A stretch of DNA of 64,000 nt from Styela clava (GCF_964204865.1 NC_135251.1:27032001-27096000); one strand, 5' to 3'; counted from the first letter of the stretch, positions 12,860-26,446 are shown. Numbers and translations: made by a program. Notes: generated by a model not told the origin, from the letters alone.

Positions 12860-15800
12860 CTAAGCGTCTAAATGAGCAAGTATGATTGCATATTTTCCAG
12901 AAACCATCCAATCTTCATCCTTTTTAGCGGCATCTTCTGCTTTACCTGGTGCTAATCCCACTACCACATCAGCTTTCAAAGTCCTAAGAGTACATAATGG
13001 GGCAGGACTAAAGCCCAGGACTGAGGTGGCAAAGGGTATCTCACTATCCCAAGCAAGATCGCTTACCAATTTCCTAAAATTCATGTCACCTTTAAATATA
13101 ATAAGTGCAGATGACTCCAATCGTTGATATAATTTCGGATCATGTTTGTGCATTTCTGAATAAGGCCTTGAGAGTGTCCAAAATTGAGAATTCTCTTTCG
13201 GTGCAATTAGGAAAGTCCTATCTTGTAATCTCTTGAGCCACAGCTTTCCATAACTAGCCAAAACCTTGTTTTCAGTTTGAGACAAAGTCTTGAGTGTGTA
13301 GTCAAAATCTTCAAAGGTAACATCTGATACAAACCATGGAATACATTTTACATGAAACTGAATAGAATCAGCAATCTTCGATTCAAGTAGAAATTCTGCC
13401 AACATTATATCAGATGAAAACTCAAACCCAGCATTATCAATGACCATGTCCACTCTTATCTGTGAAATAATTTAATCCAAGTTAAAACAATATTTTGTAG
13501 AGGTTAAAATGTTACACTAAATCTGAGGTTACATATCTCAGGTTCAGAGTGTAATAAATTGGACAGCCAATCAGGAACCGAAGAGATTTCAAACCTCCCA
13601 AAAATAGGAGCTCCTTGCATATTGTTAGACATCAGTAGATGCTTGCACAGGGCCTTGTTCAGAGCAAAATTTATGAATAAACACCATTAAAAACTAGACA
13701 AATAAAATTGAATTAAACTGCAGTATTTTAACAGTATAACAAACTTGACAGATGACACATCCTTTCTCAAAAATTCAAATGGCTAATATTATACACAACC
13801 TAGACTTGTATAGAATGAGGGATTGTAATTCGCCATATAATTTAGCTGTCTCGCCGACTAAACTTCAAATAGAGGTAATGTTCAATCATATGACACATGA
13901 GCAACTTAAACAACAAGAGCTATTTGCAAGAATGAAACGAAAACAGGCATTCTCCAGTAGAAATATTTTTGATAGAACTCAAAGAATTTCGTTGGATCAC
14001 ATTTAGAAATTATGAGACCCAAATGCTTCCAAATTAACTTTTCTAATGTTGAAAAGAAGTTGCTGTCTGTTATGAAAGAGAACATCAAAATCAGTCTCAT
14101 GCTACAGAACACCAAAAGAAACCACATCATAATTAACTGTGCTTTGACAGAGCATATAATTCAAGAGAAAAATGTGTTAAATATACCAATAACATTTATA
14201 AAATAAATTATTGCTACTCACTTTGTTGCCAGATTGTTTAACATTACAAAGATGTTTGAATATTGCCTCTGAATTATCAGCGAGTAAGTAAGATTCCAAC
14301 TCTTGTAATGTTTCTACCGGGTTATGAGATTCATGATCTTTGTTTTCACCAGCAGTTAAAGATAAATCAAACCTATTGCTCCACAATGATGCCTTTACGA
14401 AAAAGATCACAATATTTGATTCTCATTCGCCTAAGACATATATGCACATATAAAACTTTCCGCATGTTTTTAAACACAATGTCTCAGCAAGATTGACAAA
14501 CTGAGCCCCTACAATTGGCAGAACTGGTTCTTTCGGTTTACAAATTTCAATATAAACAATAACACTGTTAGCCTTTTATCATATGTTGGCTGGGAGAATG
14601 TGACAAATCTATCCAAATCCAAACTAGCCGAAAATGAGAGACACTCGAGCACAAGACATCAGGTTGGAGTCGGCCCGCATTTTGTTTAGGCCATACTAAT
14701 AGAAATTTACAGCTGATTCACTTACTGCAAGTGAACCAACTGCAGACTATCTTAGCACAAGTATGCACACAGTAACAGTAATTTAAAGATTTTTCAAAGC
14801 TTGCAATACAACCTTAAGAAATGTTTGAAAACATTTCAATAACTCAGTATCTTGAATTAAATTCCTTTCTTCCGAAATTTTTTTTAAATGATCAGCCATA
14901 GTTATTAGACCAGGTATTGCATTGTCTAATGCCACTCTCTTTTGGTCTTGGTAAGGATCAAACGATTTCATGAAATCACTGAAATAAAAATTTGAATCAA
15001 ATTGCCATCATCAAACATGGATAATTATAAGCAATATATGGAGCAAAACCATTGATCAACCAATCATTGATCAACAATCATAATTGTACACAAAAATGCA
15101 ATATTTGGTTGAGGAAAATCAGACTTGTTTACGACAAACCCAATTTTGCTATAATTGTGACATTCGACAGAGTCCTTCTAATTCATTCTAAATATGAATA
15201 TAACATGGCACTGAAATTTTTTTTATACCTGTTTTGTAATATTCCTGAAATTCTTCTATACATCATGCATTCTGAAAACAGCCATGGAGATGTGAAGTAA
15301 GAAGGTTTTTCATCTTGGGAATTTCTGTTACAATACAAAATTGTTCATGCAAAACACTGTTACACCAGGTTTAGCTTTCATCTTTATTATACTTATGGCA
15401 TGCTATTGTATACAGCACAAAGTTTCTTTGACAAAATTATATTTAATGCGCTATATATAGAGTCATAATATAACACAGAAAAAACAGCTTTATACGTCCT
15501 GGATAAAAGAGAGTAGGCAACATATCTAGCTACACACTTGAGATCTGTTTCACACTTTTGTATCAGACACGACTAAACAATCAGCAAATAGTCCCTATCC
15601 AGGATTTAATATTGTGAGAACAAGTAGACTACACTGGGACATGAAATTCTAAAGCAAACATAGTTTAACCAGTTTCAAATGTTCAGTACGTCCATGACAA
15701 AATAGCTAATTTGGATAGTCAAATACAAAATGATACAGAAATATGATAACTTGGAATTTAATCAACGCTTTTTATTACCTACTCATAGAATTCATAATTC

Positions 15801-17241
15801 AAGTTTCTATTGAAAAATATAGACTCTACTTTGAGAATATTTAGTTAAAACACATTCAATATTTCAAAGTAGAAAAAAAGGTTCCAAAAACTAATCGAAA
15901 TTGAGAAAACAGAATCCATGTTAATATTGATTTTGTGGATTTCATTTTTTATAATACAATCATCATTTGAATCACTAATCAATTTCCATTTTTCTATATA
16001 ATCTACTGTCACTATGTTTTGACATATCACAGTCCTTTTGCAATGTTTCTGTTTTAGGCTATAAATTTTCTCAAACTTCATATACTGACTTAAGTTCATT
16101 CAAACAATCATTCCATTCACTTGCATCCTTCAAATCATCATCCAATTCAACAAATGGTTTATCTGTCATCAATTCATTCCGTAACTTTGACATCTGACCA
16201 ATTACTTTTTTAACATCTTCTGCTCCTTTCTGTAAACAATAAAATAAAAAATAAAATCGGTCATTCATTTTTTTCCATGTATAAAACATGACAATATCAA
16301 GCACAAAAAATACAAATAAACACAGGTTGACATATCCTGAGATAAAATTAAAAACATGTTCATCATCCAACCAAATTAGAACTGAACACTAAAGAGAAGT
16401 AACACGCACATGACAATTATTATCAACATTCGAGCATTTCTTGTGAATTGCTGCATTCCCAAATGCACATGCAGCATACTGCTCTTTTTCTGGCGCATTT
16501 TTGTGTGTTACCCTGAGCTCAGTTGTTGTTTAGAATGGTCCTTGTTTGTCCGTGCATCGTTTACTGCATGCTAAGGGGTATGTTTACACTTTGTTCACTG
16601 CATTGCCACGATGTGTGTATACCTCGGGAGTAACAAACGAAAAAGTGCCCTATTTTCATATGCTATTCACTTTAGACACAATCTGCACATGAAATCGCTT
16701 TGGGCAATTTCTCCTATGACAATATGAAAGAGTTCTCAAACTTTAAAACCTTGTGCAAATGATAAAGAAAAATAAGCTAATGCGATGAATATTTAAATTC
16801 ATGTAAAATTCTTCATGATAAGTTAGTTACAGGCATTTTATTCATGTTGAAATTATATATCAGAACAATACACAAAATATATTCCAATTTCAGAAATATT
16901 AAACAGTTAAATGTCAGTATTTACCTCTCCACACTTTTCATGATATGGTTCTATTTGTTTGTGACACGCATCAATTGCTTTTGTCAAAATAACAGGCATG
17001 CGATCCTTGACAGTTTCATAAGCAAAGGACCTTAAAAGAGAATGTACATATTATTAGAAAATACAAGCATTTTACAATCTTGAAGACGGAAAACAGTAAA
17101 ATATACGGTAACGTTAACAATACCATAAGGTAACAATGTATTGATATAAATCATTGTACAGCTTCAACAGTACATCAGTATATGATAATCAACTTACTCT
17201 TTATATCTGGCAGAAAGAGGCTTCGGTAAGGAATCAGACAT
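12860..17241 (-). CDS. ARMT1: ARMT1-type damage-control phosphatase / acidic-residue methyltransferase (DUF89)
   Basis: DUF89 subfamily III proteins are metal-dependent phosphatases that dephosphorylate sugar phosphates such as fructose-1-phosphate; the vertebrate protein is also reported to methylate glutamates of PCNA. Exons in transcript order: 17241-17198, 17030-16925, 16229-16090, 15324-15229, 14978-14813, 14392-14222, 13459-12860. Lengths sum to 1323 bases, 440 residues plus TAG, against 441 in human. Recognisable blocks: SFAYETVKDR, LRNELMTDKPF, TSPWLFSECMMYRRI, SLWSNRFDLSL, then the catalytic half with VIDNAGFEFSSD (metal-binding Asp-Asn), IPWFVSDV, IIFKGDMNFRKL and APLCTLRTLKADVVVGL. 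The start MSDSLPKP is the first ATG upstream of the SFAY exon. The 16090 border was chosen as AA|GTCAGT because it alone restores the frame into the NSQDEKPSYF exon; a neighbouring GTATAT would shift it. All key family motifs are intact, so it should be functional. Confidence 0.96.
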
Positions 17242-17681
17242 TTTCGATTTGTATTGAGAAGGCCGCAAGCGTGATTTTTCAATAACCCTCTACCAAAAAG
17301 TGCAACAGCCGCTTGAGGGAATTCCCCTTGTGGCAAATCCCCCGTTCATTGATGAATTGATGCCAGAAAGGCAAAAAAGACCGGTATCGATATCAGATTC
17401 AAATTTGTAATACAGTAGCCAAATGATGTTTTGACTGTTTTCGAGTGACTGTTTCAAATTTAAATATAACTCATTATAAGTCAGCTTAATTGCAAATCTA
17501 ATATTCTAAAAAAGCTATCTTATATGTGAATATTCATTAATCAGTTAATCGTCAAGAATCTCTCGTCAAAAACTAAAAAAATACCTAATATTTGTAGTCT
17601 AGTCTAGTCCGTTGGAACCGAGGTATAGAGGTATTCAACTGTGATTTTTCTAACTGCTGGAAGGTGCTTGGAGATTTATTT
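17242..17681. promoter_or_regulatory. Probable bidirectional promoter of ARMT1 and TEDC1
   Basis: This ~440-base gap separates the ARMT1 start codon (17241, minus) from a candidate TEDC1 leader exon ending in a strong donor at 17749 (plus). No TATA element or known factor site is claimed. The call rests on geometry only. Confidence 0.4.
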
Positions 17682-17749
17682 ATGGACATCGCACAGTATT
17701 GCTATATTGAACGGTTGAACCTAGAAGCGCAATCAGAACTTTATAGAGG
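17682..17749 (+). other. Candidate 5' leader exon of TEDC1 carrying the start of a spliced upstream ORF
   Basis: An ATG at 17682 opens a frame (MDIAQYCYIERLN...) that runs into an AGAGG|GTAAGC donor at 17749. Joined to the acceptor at 20313, the frame continues to TAA at 20351-20353, giving 35 codons that end 27 bases before the TEDC1 ATG at 20381. So this could be the TEDC1 leader with an upstream ORF, or the first exon of something else. The exon's 5' end is unknown. Confidence 0.4.
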
Positions 17750-17949
17750 GTAAGCTAATTCTATGTGCAAGGTTATAGAAAATGATTGTTGTGGTAGATT
17801 ATAACCTCTGACTCTTGAATGCCAATACACTGCTGCATTGTATTTGTGTGGAAATCATCATTGTTGTGTCACAAATTTGCAGATATTTTTGTTTCATGCC
17901 TTATGCTGGTGTACGAAATACCTATATAGAAAAAATCGCAACTTTAGAG

Positions 17950-18635
17950 ATCTGGAATGGTTCTGATGCCTTGAAAAGCTGGTGGCTCATTTGCTTCTGA
18001 ATCCTGCGGATAAGAGCGTTTGCCCATTGTTTTATAGAAATAGAGATATCATGTTCCTCATCATACTGAGGTTAGGATAGGATTTACATATTTATCCCGG
18101 GGAAGAGGAAAGCCGATAAGACGGCTTATCCATATGGCGAACCACGGCCTCTCGTCCGGTTACCATTCCAAGTCGGGTATGGGATTAGTTTTTACTGTAT
18201 TGTTTGTTTTCGGAAGCATGGACTTGGTGGTGGAGGAAGCCGTAACCGACTAGCGGTTACGTGAACCACCCAACGACGGCGAGGAGTCCAGCAATCCTCG
18301 CGCACATAACCATCCCTGCATGGGATTCGAACCTGCGAACCCACGCAGAGTAATTAGAGGTGCGGTGGCGAGCGTATTCCTAACGCTTAGCCCGTTGAGC
18401 CACACCGCCGCGCCAAATGTTGTCCAGAACAAATGACAATAATTTTAAGCAAAGCTCTGTAATGAAATATTTTTCATGCAACAAATTTATCACTTGCTGA
18501 AATTCAAACACAACCTGTTTTTAATCCCATTTATGTGCACTTAATTCCTATCTTCAACTTGTCCTTAAGACTGATTTACATTTTACTAGCATATTATGAT
18601 TAAGGTGTCTGTAAGATTCGACAAATATTTGGAAT
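17950..18635 (+). repeat. Dispersed repeat interrupted by a SINE
   Basis: The blocks 17996-18055 and 18417-18635 match, in order and orientation, a continuous stretch at about 25890-26185 (shared landmarks: GCGGATAA, GACAATAATTTTAAGCAAA against GATGATAATTTTAAGCAAA, AATTTATCAC). The SINE at 18066-18417 lies between the blocks here. The right part runs toward a reversed hAT-like terminus at 18780-18796 (CAGGGCCGGATTTAAC on the minus strand), so the repeat may be a fragment of a hAT element. Confidence 0.55.
18066..18417 (-). mobile_element. tRNA-derived SINE
   Basis: Read on the minus strand, the head contains an A box TGGCTCAACGGGC (18390-18402) and a B box GGTTCGAATCC (18323-18333), the internal pol III promoter of a tRNA gene. 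About 250 bp of non-tRNA body follow, ending in TATGTAAATCCTATCC near 18066-18090. No tRNA acceptor stem can be folded, so this is a SINE and not a tRNA gene. A diverged relative lies at 59505-59650, and the same 3' tail motif recurs near 57160. Confidence 0.8.
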
Positions 18636-18988
18636 TATTATTAATAAATGAAACAAATATATATCAATTTTATATAATTTAAACCGGTTTTATTTTGATA
18701 AAATTTTACAATTCAAAAACGACATTGAAATGAATAAAGTTCAAAATTGAATGTTAGGCCCCCTAGGTATCTTGCTTTAATGTTAAATCCGGCCCTGGAT
18801 ATAAGTATAAGTTTATTTCGACTCCATAATCAGCATAACAATACATTTGACAGATAAAAACAAATAAATAAAAACTGATTATGAAATCAGGGGAGCGAAC
18901 GAAACCTTAGATAAGGTTTATAACGTACAAAATATAAGATGGTAGGTTTTGCCAAGAGGAAGTGGTACGTGTTTATCCATCTAAATTA

Positions 18989-19958
18989 CCGTATTTTCTC
19001 GACTATACGCCTATCACGCAGATAAGCCGACTCCCTAATAATAGCTTCAAAATAGTGAATTTATAAAAATTCGCATATACGCCGTTTCCAGAAATATTAA
19101 CACGGCGCACGCATCTATTACAGTCAATGATGTTCAATTCAAATTTAATATTCAAATATCGCGATCCGCTACCTTCTTGTATAGCCTATGGCACACACAT
19201 TCTAGCGCCGCTGTCCACATTTTGATTAAAACAATTTTCGATTATTATATTTTCTGTTTTATCGTAATGGGAGACAGCACTTTGCGGCACAACTAAATTA
19301 CTGCCAACATGAAAGGAATTAAATCAGCGCTGACTTGAAGTACCAAACGTATAACATGAGGACATTTTTGATTGAAAATATTTTACAATCATTATTTTGT
19401 ATTAAGGTAGTCGAGATATCCTGAGCGGACATGGCAATAAATTTGGTTATTTTTCGCAAGTCTTCTCAAACATGATTTGTGTGAGCGTCATTATATGAGC
19501 TGATATATTTTATAATGTATGCCAAAGTGTCTGCCGATTATTTAATTGACTTTGTATACCAGCTGTTATTTGTCTTAATCCTAAAAACAAAAACGTGGCC
19601 GGTGCAATGAAGCTCTCCCTGCCCGATAACGGCACTTCGGAAAGCAAACGGCTACCACAAAATAAAGTGATTGATTTATGACCCTTCCGTTTCAGGAAAA
19701 AACGGAAAACACAGCCTAACCAATGGAGGTACAGCGCAGTATTTATCACACCATATTCATATGTTATTTCAACCTTTCAGTTACCGTAAATGGTTGTTCA
19801 AAATGATTGAAATTACAGTTTTATTGTTAAGAATTAATGCTGGAGTATTATTCTGAGATTTTTTGGTGCTATCTGAGTTATGCGAGAAAAAGACGGTCCC
19901 TTAGTTGGCCAATTTTTTTTTCTAGTTTTAAACTCGGCGTATTTGCGAATAAATACAG
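18989..19958. mobile_element. Non-autonomous TA-target DNA transposon (Tc1/mariner/pogo-like)
   Basis: The left end CCGTATTTTCTCGACTATA follows a TA (18987-18988). The right end, reversed, reads CTGTATTTATTCGCAAATA and is followed by TA (19959-19960). The two ends match at most positions over 23 bases. The 970-bp interior has no transposase reading frame. It lies in the proposed leader intron of TEDC1. Confidence 0.65.
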
Positions 19959-20380
19959 TAATACAGCTTAATGATACAGTGAATTCAGTGTTTTCAAGTA
20001 TTGCTGTGTGAATTCCATTTTTGTAGTTTCTAATGAGGCAGCATTAGGCACATTTCTTAAAACTAATGTGTCTCAATTATTTATATCCATTTTTCCCAAT
20101 TACACAGGATGTGTCCATACTTTGCCGCTGAATTTTTGAAGTCTTAAGTTTTTGTATTTTTGTCCGTTTTTTTTTTATTTTGACTCGTTTTAAACTTTGT
20201 GTCATAGACTCCTAATGACCTTATCAGATATCCATGTCACCTTATCCTGGTGCAACCGTGCCATCCCATTTTGGTCATGTGAATTTGATGATCAGTATTT
20301 TATTCAATTTCAGAGTGCAGGAATGTATTGTGATTGTTGAACTACTGAACTAAGTGTTTCACCAGAGCCTTTAAAGAAAA

Positions 20381-23300
20381 ATGTCGAAAGAAAAGGGTCA
20401 AAGCACAACTGATGTGAGGGAGAGCATCACAATTATTTGTAGAATGTTGAAATATTCAGACATTTATCACAACTTATCACCTGATAGCATTCGACAAGCA
20501 AAGTTTGATAAGCCTGAAGTGGTGAGGAACAAATGACCTGTACTAATAGTGATATTTTCTAGAAACTATATATTCAACAGATAAATAATGAGGATATATA
20601 TAACCACATACCTAAATGATACTGATCGAAATCTAAATTGCAATTTAGAATTTTCTATATCCTTGTCTTGTAAGTGTTTCGATACGCAAAACGATACACA
20701 AAAAACAGAGATTTTTATATATTTCGAATAAAAACCTGGATCTGAACCTGAAGAATCTAATCATTAACTGAAATTCAATCAGGTTATATTTCATTTTTGA
20801 AGTATTTAACAGCATTCTGAAGGAGAACCACGAAAAAGTAAGGAGCTACTACAAATTGAAATGACTAGATAATTCTAGGCTATGTATTGCGTTGGTTTGA
20901 GCACTGTAATATCCAAGACTCGAACCGAAGAGTCAATCCCAATATACTTATGGCTAACTATGAGGCCTTGCTAAGAGCAGTATTTTTTCATTCTATATTC
21001 AGGTAAACACTCTTGTTGAAGTTCTATTTGCCATCATTGAATATGATGACAAGTCAAATCAATCATCAGTCGGTGAGAATTTGCAAACAAAGATTATTGT
21101 CAACAAATTAAAACATTTATGGTAAGAGATTCATCCTGATGAGATCCTATGTGGGGTTTCTAATTATTTTATATGTTAATATGAAGTTTTATACATCTTG
21201 TTTATTTACGACTAAAAATAAAATATTGATAAGAATAAGATATTGATAATGCTTTAAAGGTATCGTCGAACTGTTCTTTTTCGTTGAAATAAATATCTCC
21301 ACTATAGAATTTTATTCACAGGTATCCACGATTATCAATTCTCATTGATGAAAAAGGAAAATTCCATTCAAGTCGTGAAATATTACTCGCTATATCTTGG
21401 TATTTTCATTGTGCAAGAACATTTGATTTCATCAGAAATAAAGCTTCTGAGCCAGTAGATATTCTAAACATTTTATCAACTTTAACAAAGAAATCGAAAT
21501 TTCCAAAGACTTGTGACAGAAAATCTACAAGTAATATGGACCAACTTTCTATAGAAGACAAAATGAACTATATTTCATGGCTGGTTTCCCAAATTAGGTC
21601 ATTCAGTAATCAAATCATCTCAATCGAGTCTGGGAATCAGTGTAAAAAATTTCAGGTTTGAATTTGTATTACTATTATTTTTATTCTCAGTTTAATTCGG
21701 AATTTCTGCCTTTTTAAGAGGTTCTTTTGAGATCTTTGAATTAGAGAATTTAATTTTACTAAAATCTATTATTCCGCCTACCGTACTTTGTATAAGAATA
21801 TCCCTCCATTGAACCTTGTAATTTTAGATAGCTGTTTTATATAACTCTCATTTTTTGAATTTGTATTCTTAAAATTTAACTTTTTATCAACTGTGGGATA
21901 ACAAAATTTTTATACAAAACAATCAGTTCACTGGGAAGTTTCAACTCCTGGCTTCAGAAAGTCATAAATGTTAATATATGGAACAAGAGTAAATAAACAT
22001 TTCAATGGTCAGGCGTAAAATATGGTATTACTTCCTCATATATTTTTCTTCACAGATAACATCACATACAATAAGTAGTTTCCAACAAGATCCGCTTTTA
22101 ATACTTGTGCTACGTTATCCAGCATTACAAACTGAGGTAAATGTATTTTTATTTCATTCGGCGTTTGTAGTTTTTTCACGACAAGAAGGTCTTTTACCAC
22201 AGTTAGTAAAGATGTATTATTCTGATGCATATATAAGCTCTTCATACTATTGTTATCAGATTTCCATGACTTGGGCTTACCCACAAAGTAAGAAATTGGT
22301 TGGCTTTCAAAATTTTGGTTGCCATCATTCAAGAACATCAACTTTTTATACTTCACCCTTATTTTTGCTCCATGCTCAATTAGCTAAAAATGGTCCTTAT
22401 CATATTATGACTTGCAATTTTTTTTGAATTTATATTCATCAGTTTGAGAGGCGATTGGAAAGAAAAGTATTACTATTGCAATCTTGTATAAAATGGAAAA
22501 GTCTTCAAAACGTTTTCTGGGTTTGGATGGTAAGTTCAGACAAATTCGAATATCAAATAATATTTCTTTCAAATATATAATATTAAATAAAAAATATAAG
22601 ACAAGGTTAAAAGGGATTCCCCGGGAACACAACAAACCTTAATCTAAGTATGTTGAACCACAATCTTTCGATCAGAAACAGAATATTTTTATACATCGCA
22701 TATTTGCGCCTTACGCTCTGAACATAGCCCTGACTGAACAAGCTCTAACATTTAATGTAATGGGAGGAGCTACTACGGCATTGCTGACCCAATTTATTAC
22801 ACAGCGGGCATGGGATTTAACCTGACATGTGTAGCCTGCGACACCTACACAATTATTTGTTGTTTTTGAACGACTCGCCCTTGGCCTAACAGTGTGTAGT
22901 AACCAATTTAACATTCCATAAGCTGTATGGTGGAGGGGGCTGATCAGCAGCTCATATATAGATAAAGCTATATATCAGTGGTTCCCAACCTTTTCATAAC
23001 TCGTGGCCCCTTTCCAGAGGTTCCTAGCACTCATGGCCCCTCTGAATGTTGTAGTAGTTTTATTCAAATTAAATATTTTTATATAGCGTCTGATTTCAAT
23101 TCAGCTTTTGCCTTTATGAACTGTAAATATGTTTAATTCAAAACAAGGATAGTGTTCTGAGCAATGCTCCATGTCAAGAATCGAAAAGCAATTCTACTTT
23201 TGATGTACAGTCAACATGTCAGTCACCCTTACTTCCCGTGTTCAAAGACAAGATGAAATGTCTACAGACTGAAGTAGAGAAAAACGTTAAAAACACGAGT

Positions 23301-24530
23301 GAGGTAGTCTTTCATTGTTGTGTTAGTTTCAGCCTTTTGTTATATAGTCTTCCTTGTTGGGTAAAGCAAAGATTGAATGTAAAAAGATGTAATGAATATC
23401 TGTATTCCATAAGCATCAAATTGGTGCCATGCCGCTCACTTATGCATATCCATTCAAATTTCCAGTGGGCTTTGTCAAATTGCAGGTGATAAATCAAGTG
23501 GGCTAAAATATGAAGCCACTAGAAAGTTTGAATCTGAAGTGCTATTACAGCCAGCTTTTGAGTGGATGCAGAAGTCGTATTATAAAGTTTTAATATATTG
23601 ATGTTTTATTAAGGTATGTTCACAAATGTACAGATCTTTCGATCGCGTCACCTTCTCAAAAACCGTTGGTACTGGGTTAAAAATGAACCGAGTGGAGTTT
23701 TAACTTGGTTGTTTTACTTGAGAATATGGGATACCACGCTATTGCTAAGTATTAAAATGTTCGAACCATTTTTATATGTATTTAGTTGGAAATTCAGAAC
23801 AATGCCACAAAAAAATTTTCGAATAAAAAAAAGAATCTATGTTTAACACTCTATCATCTTGTTATTTACAGAAACTCGATCTTTTGTCTTCATTACAACC
23901 AGAACAAAGAGCAGAAATAGATAAAGAAATCAATTTGTTGAATACATTGATAAGAGATGCAGGTCGTCATCCAAAGTTGAGACGAGTGAAAGGTAGAATA
24001 ATATTCTGAATTGTGGAGATCTTATTTATACTACGCTGTTGCAACGACTTGATCGGCTCATTATTGTTGAAGACCTGAAATATTGTTGATACCCTGTCAC
24101 ATTTTTTCCTTCACCCTAAAGTAAAATGGTTGTGTTTGGTCAATCTTATTTCTCTCCGGTCATGATCATATTGTAGTTGATGAAATCTAAACTGTTTCCA
24201 TTTTTAAATTCAACTCATATCTATGCTCTCGAAAACCATTTAAGAATGAAACTCTTCCAAAATGGAATTTTATACAATTTCTTTCCAGGTAACAGCGTTA
24301 GTTCAGTTGACCATCATGGACATGGTGTGGAGAAGATCATTCCGTTGTCTGAAAGTGATAGACTTGAGAATTGTATCAATAAAATGGAGGAAGCGATAGA
24401 TAACTTGAGACTGACATGCAAAGAGAAGATATTACAAATTAATGGAAATTTCCCAGAAGTTGTTCTCATTTCACCTGAAGTTCCCAGTCATAAAAAAGCA
24501 GTATCTGAATTTAGATCATGTTCAAGTTGA
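20381..24530 (+). CDS. TEDC1: Tubulin epsilon and delta complex protein 1
   Basis: TEDC1 acts with TEDC2, delta- and epsilon-tubulin to build or stabilise centriole triplet microtubules. Exons: 20381-20521, 21003-21121, 21322-21655, 22056-22136, 22443-22529, 23872-23992, 24289-24530. Borders are GT-AG and phases agree, giving 374 residues plus TGA (1125 bases). Family landmarks: IRQAKFDKPE near residue 39, YPRLSILI, SREILLAISWYF, MNYISWLVSQIRSF (compare VQWLMGKLRFRW in human), QQDPLLILVLRYPAL, LERKVLLLQSCIKWKSLQNVFWVWM, and a glutamate-rich segment before the serine-rich C-terminus. The start has an upstream in-frame stop in the leader, and a splice acceptor lies at 20313. A head-to-head arrangement with ARMT1 is likely if the leader exon at 17682-17749 is real. 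Confidence 0.9.
22977..23060 (+). mobile_element. Solo hAT-type terminus in a TEDC1 intron
   Basis: CAGTGGTTCCCAACCTTTTC followed by GTGGCCCC is a typical hAT left end. No inverted partner was found before the next exon, so the element is truncated or its right end has decayed. It occupies part of the 22530-23871 intron. Confidence 0.5.
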
Positions 24531-24597
24531 CATAAGCCAGAGATTTATTAAACTTTCTGTATAAGCTAGTTGTTAGCCATCCTTCTTCAACAATCGA

Positions 24598-24603
24598 AAT
24601 AAA
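24598..24603 (+). terminator. TEDC1 poly(A) signal
   Basis: AATAAA occurs 67 bases after the TEDC1 stop codon, at a typical distance. Confidence 0.65.
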
Positions 24604-25889
24604 TTTCTGGTTGTTGCACAGCCAATGTAATAACGTGTATAGTGTATACATTTCATAACTGTTTAGTCCCACGAGTTTGCTTGGACAATTTTTGCACAAA
24701 ATGGGCCATTTTATACGCCAAGTGTGGCCAATACGTCGATCGCTACGTCTCGAGTATTCGATCGCGTCTGATGTTGAATGAATTTATTAACATACCTTTA
24801 AAAATTAGAGCTCATGTTGTGTGTTTTAATAACAGGAATAATGCAGTACCGTGCATGGAAAAAATGCGACATACACATGTAGTATTTGAGCATTGATGAC
24901 TTAACAAAGGTAAGGTATCAATGATTTGAGTCTGCGCAAGACCGATAGAGCATATCATTATTACGTAACAAATGCAAGTTTCGCCGCTGCCTAGGTTTAA
25001 AATTAAACTTAACGAATATCGTGTGCTTTGACAAACTGCAGTGTGAGAAAGTAATTGTCACATTCCAAAAGTAGTGTGACAAATTTTATTCGCAGCGGTA
25101 GCAGTGGAATCGGAATGTCCATTTTTCTTATTCCAAGCGAGCGAGGAATTGGACTCTGAGGAAATTGTAATTTGAATGCTGAAGTTTGAGCAGTCGTGTG
25201 AAATCTATGGTTTAGGAGTAGTGATTTTTCGCTGTTTAAATAATATATACATGTTTTTTTTAGAAATTTTCAACAGTAACGACCAAAAGAAATAGTCCTG
25301 TCTTTGATCTGAAATGTATGATTTGAATAAATCTTAAATAAATACTGAAACATTCACTCCGGATACAATTACATACCGTAATCAAATTAACGAATTAAAT
25401 AGATCACAGAACATAAAAAATACAGATTTTCGTGGCGTATTTATTAAGAATGCGCCCAAAGAACCGATTTTAGCGGCGGCAGTTATCTGCATGTTCAGCA
25501 ATCGTTCATTTTGTGTATGAACTTATTGCTGATCGCGAGCTATATTGATTTCAGTCGATAGCATTACGTTGGCCACCCCTGCTGTTTTACACGTTTATTA
25601 TGCAAAGACGGTTGACTGTAAATAGAATGAAAATACATGACCAGAAGGTTAATGGAAAATAACCGAGGGCAAACGTATACGATTACTTCATGGGAATATT
25701 AAAAAAAAATAGTAACTGAAACCTTTCCGAGCATGCTCCCGCCGAACCCCATCGTACTGAACGGTTGGAATTCGGTGGTAAAAGTAGATGTGTTTTGTTG
25801 TATTAGTTTTTTTGTGAGTGAAACGGCGGGAACGAATAAAATGATATTTCTCAAAAACGTTAGTAGTTCAGGTCATTTGTTTCTCAAAC

Positions 25890-26185
25890 TGCATTGGAAT
25901 GCGGATAAAAGCTTCTGCCAAGTGTTTTATTTTACAGAAATAGGTATATCTATTTATATACGATATGACTCGGCGTTATATCGAGGTTGTCCTGAACGGA
26001 TGATGATAATTTTAAGCAAAACTCTGCAATGAAGTATTCTTTGTTGCAAATTTATCACCAAGTGAAATTCAAATACGCTCTGATTTAGCATTCATTTATT
26101 TACATCTTCGATTCATCTGTAAAACTGAGTTCATATATTTTATTAGTACCGTGGATTAAGGTTCACGCAAATATTCAGCTTAAAA
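25890..26185 (+). repeat. Dispersed repeat, copy without the SINE
   Basis: Paralogous to 17996-18055 plus 18417-18635, but with no SINE at the equivalent point. Divergence is considerable, with many substitutions and small gaps. Confidence 0.55.
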
Positions 26186-26446
26186 ATCCTTGGTTTGTCA
26201 TGATAACCCAAGATATTTCAAAGCGATGGGCAAAAGCAGCTAAGAGCACTATCATAGATAAGTAGAAACACCAAAGCGCGCGACATCTAATTTATGGGTT
26301 GTTGAACGTTTCGGTTTGAATATCTCCGATGAACTATAGTTATTTTTTCATAATTAGTGGACGAGGTAATAGAAAAGTCCCAAAATATAAAACTGTTTCA
26401 GAGGCCCGTCGAACCCCTGGGGTTCGAGCGAATCCAGGTTTAGAGA

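Noticed and set aside
18301..18402. A tRNA gene on the minus strand
   Set aside because: A and B boxes are present, but acceptor and anticodon stems do not pair; it is a SINE head.
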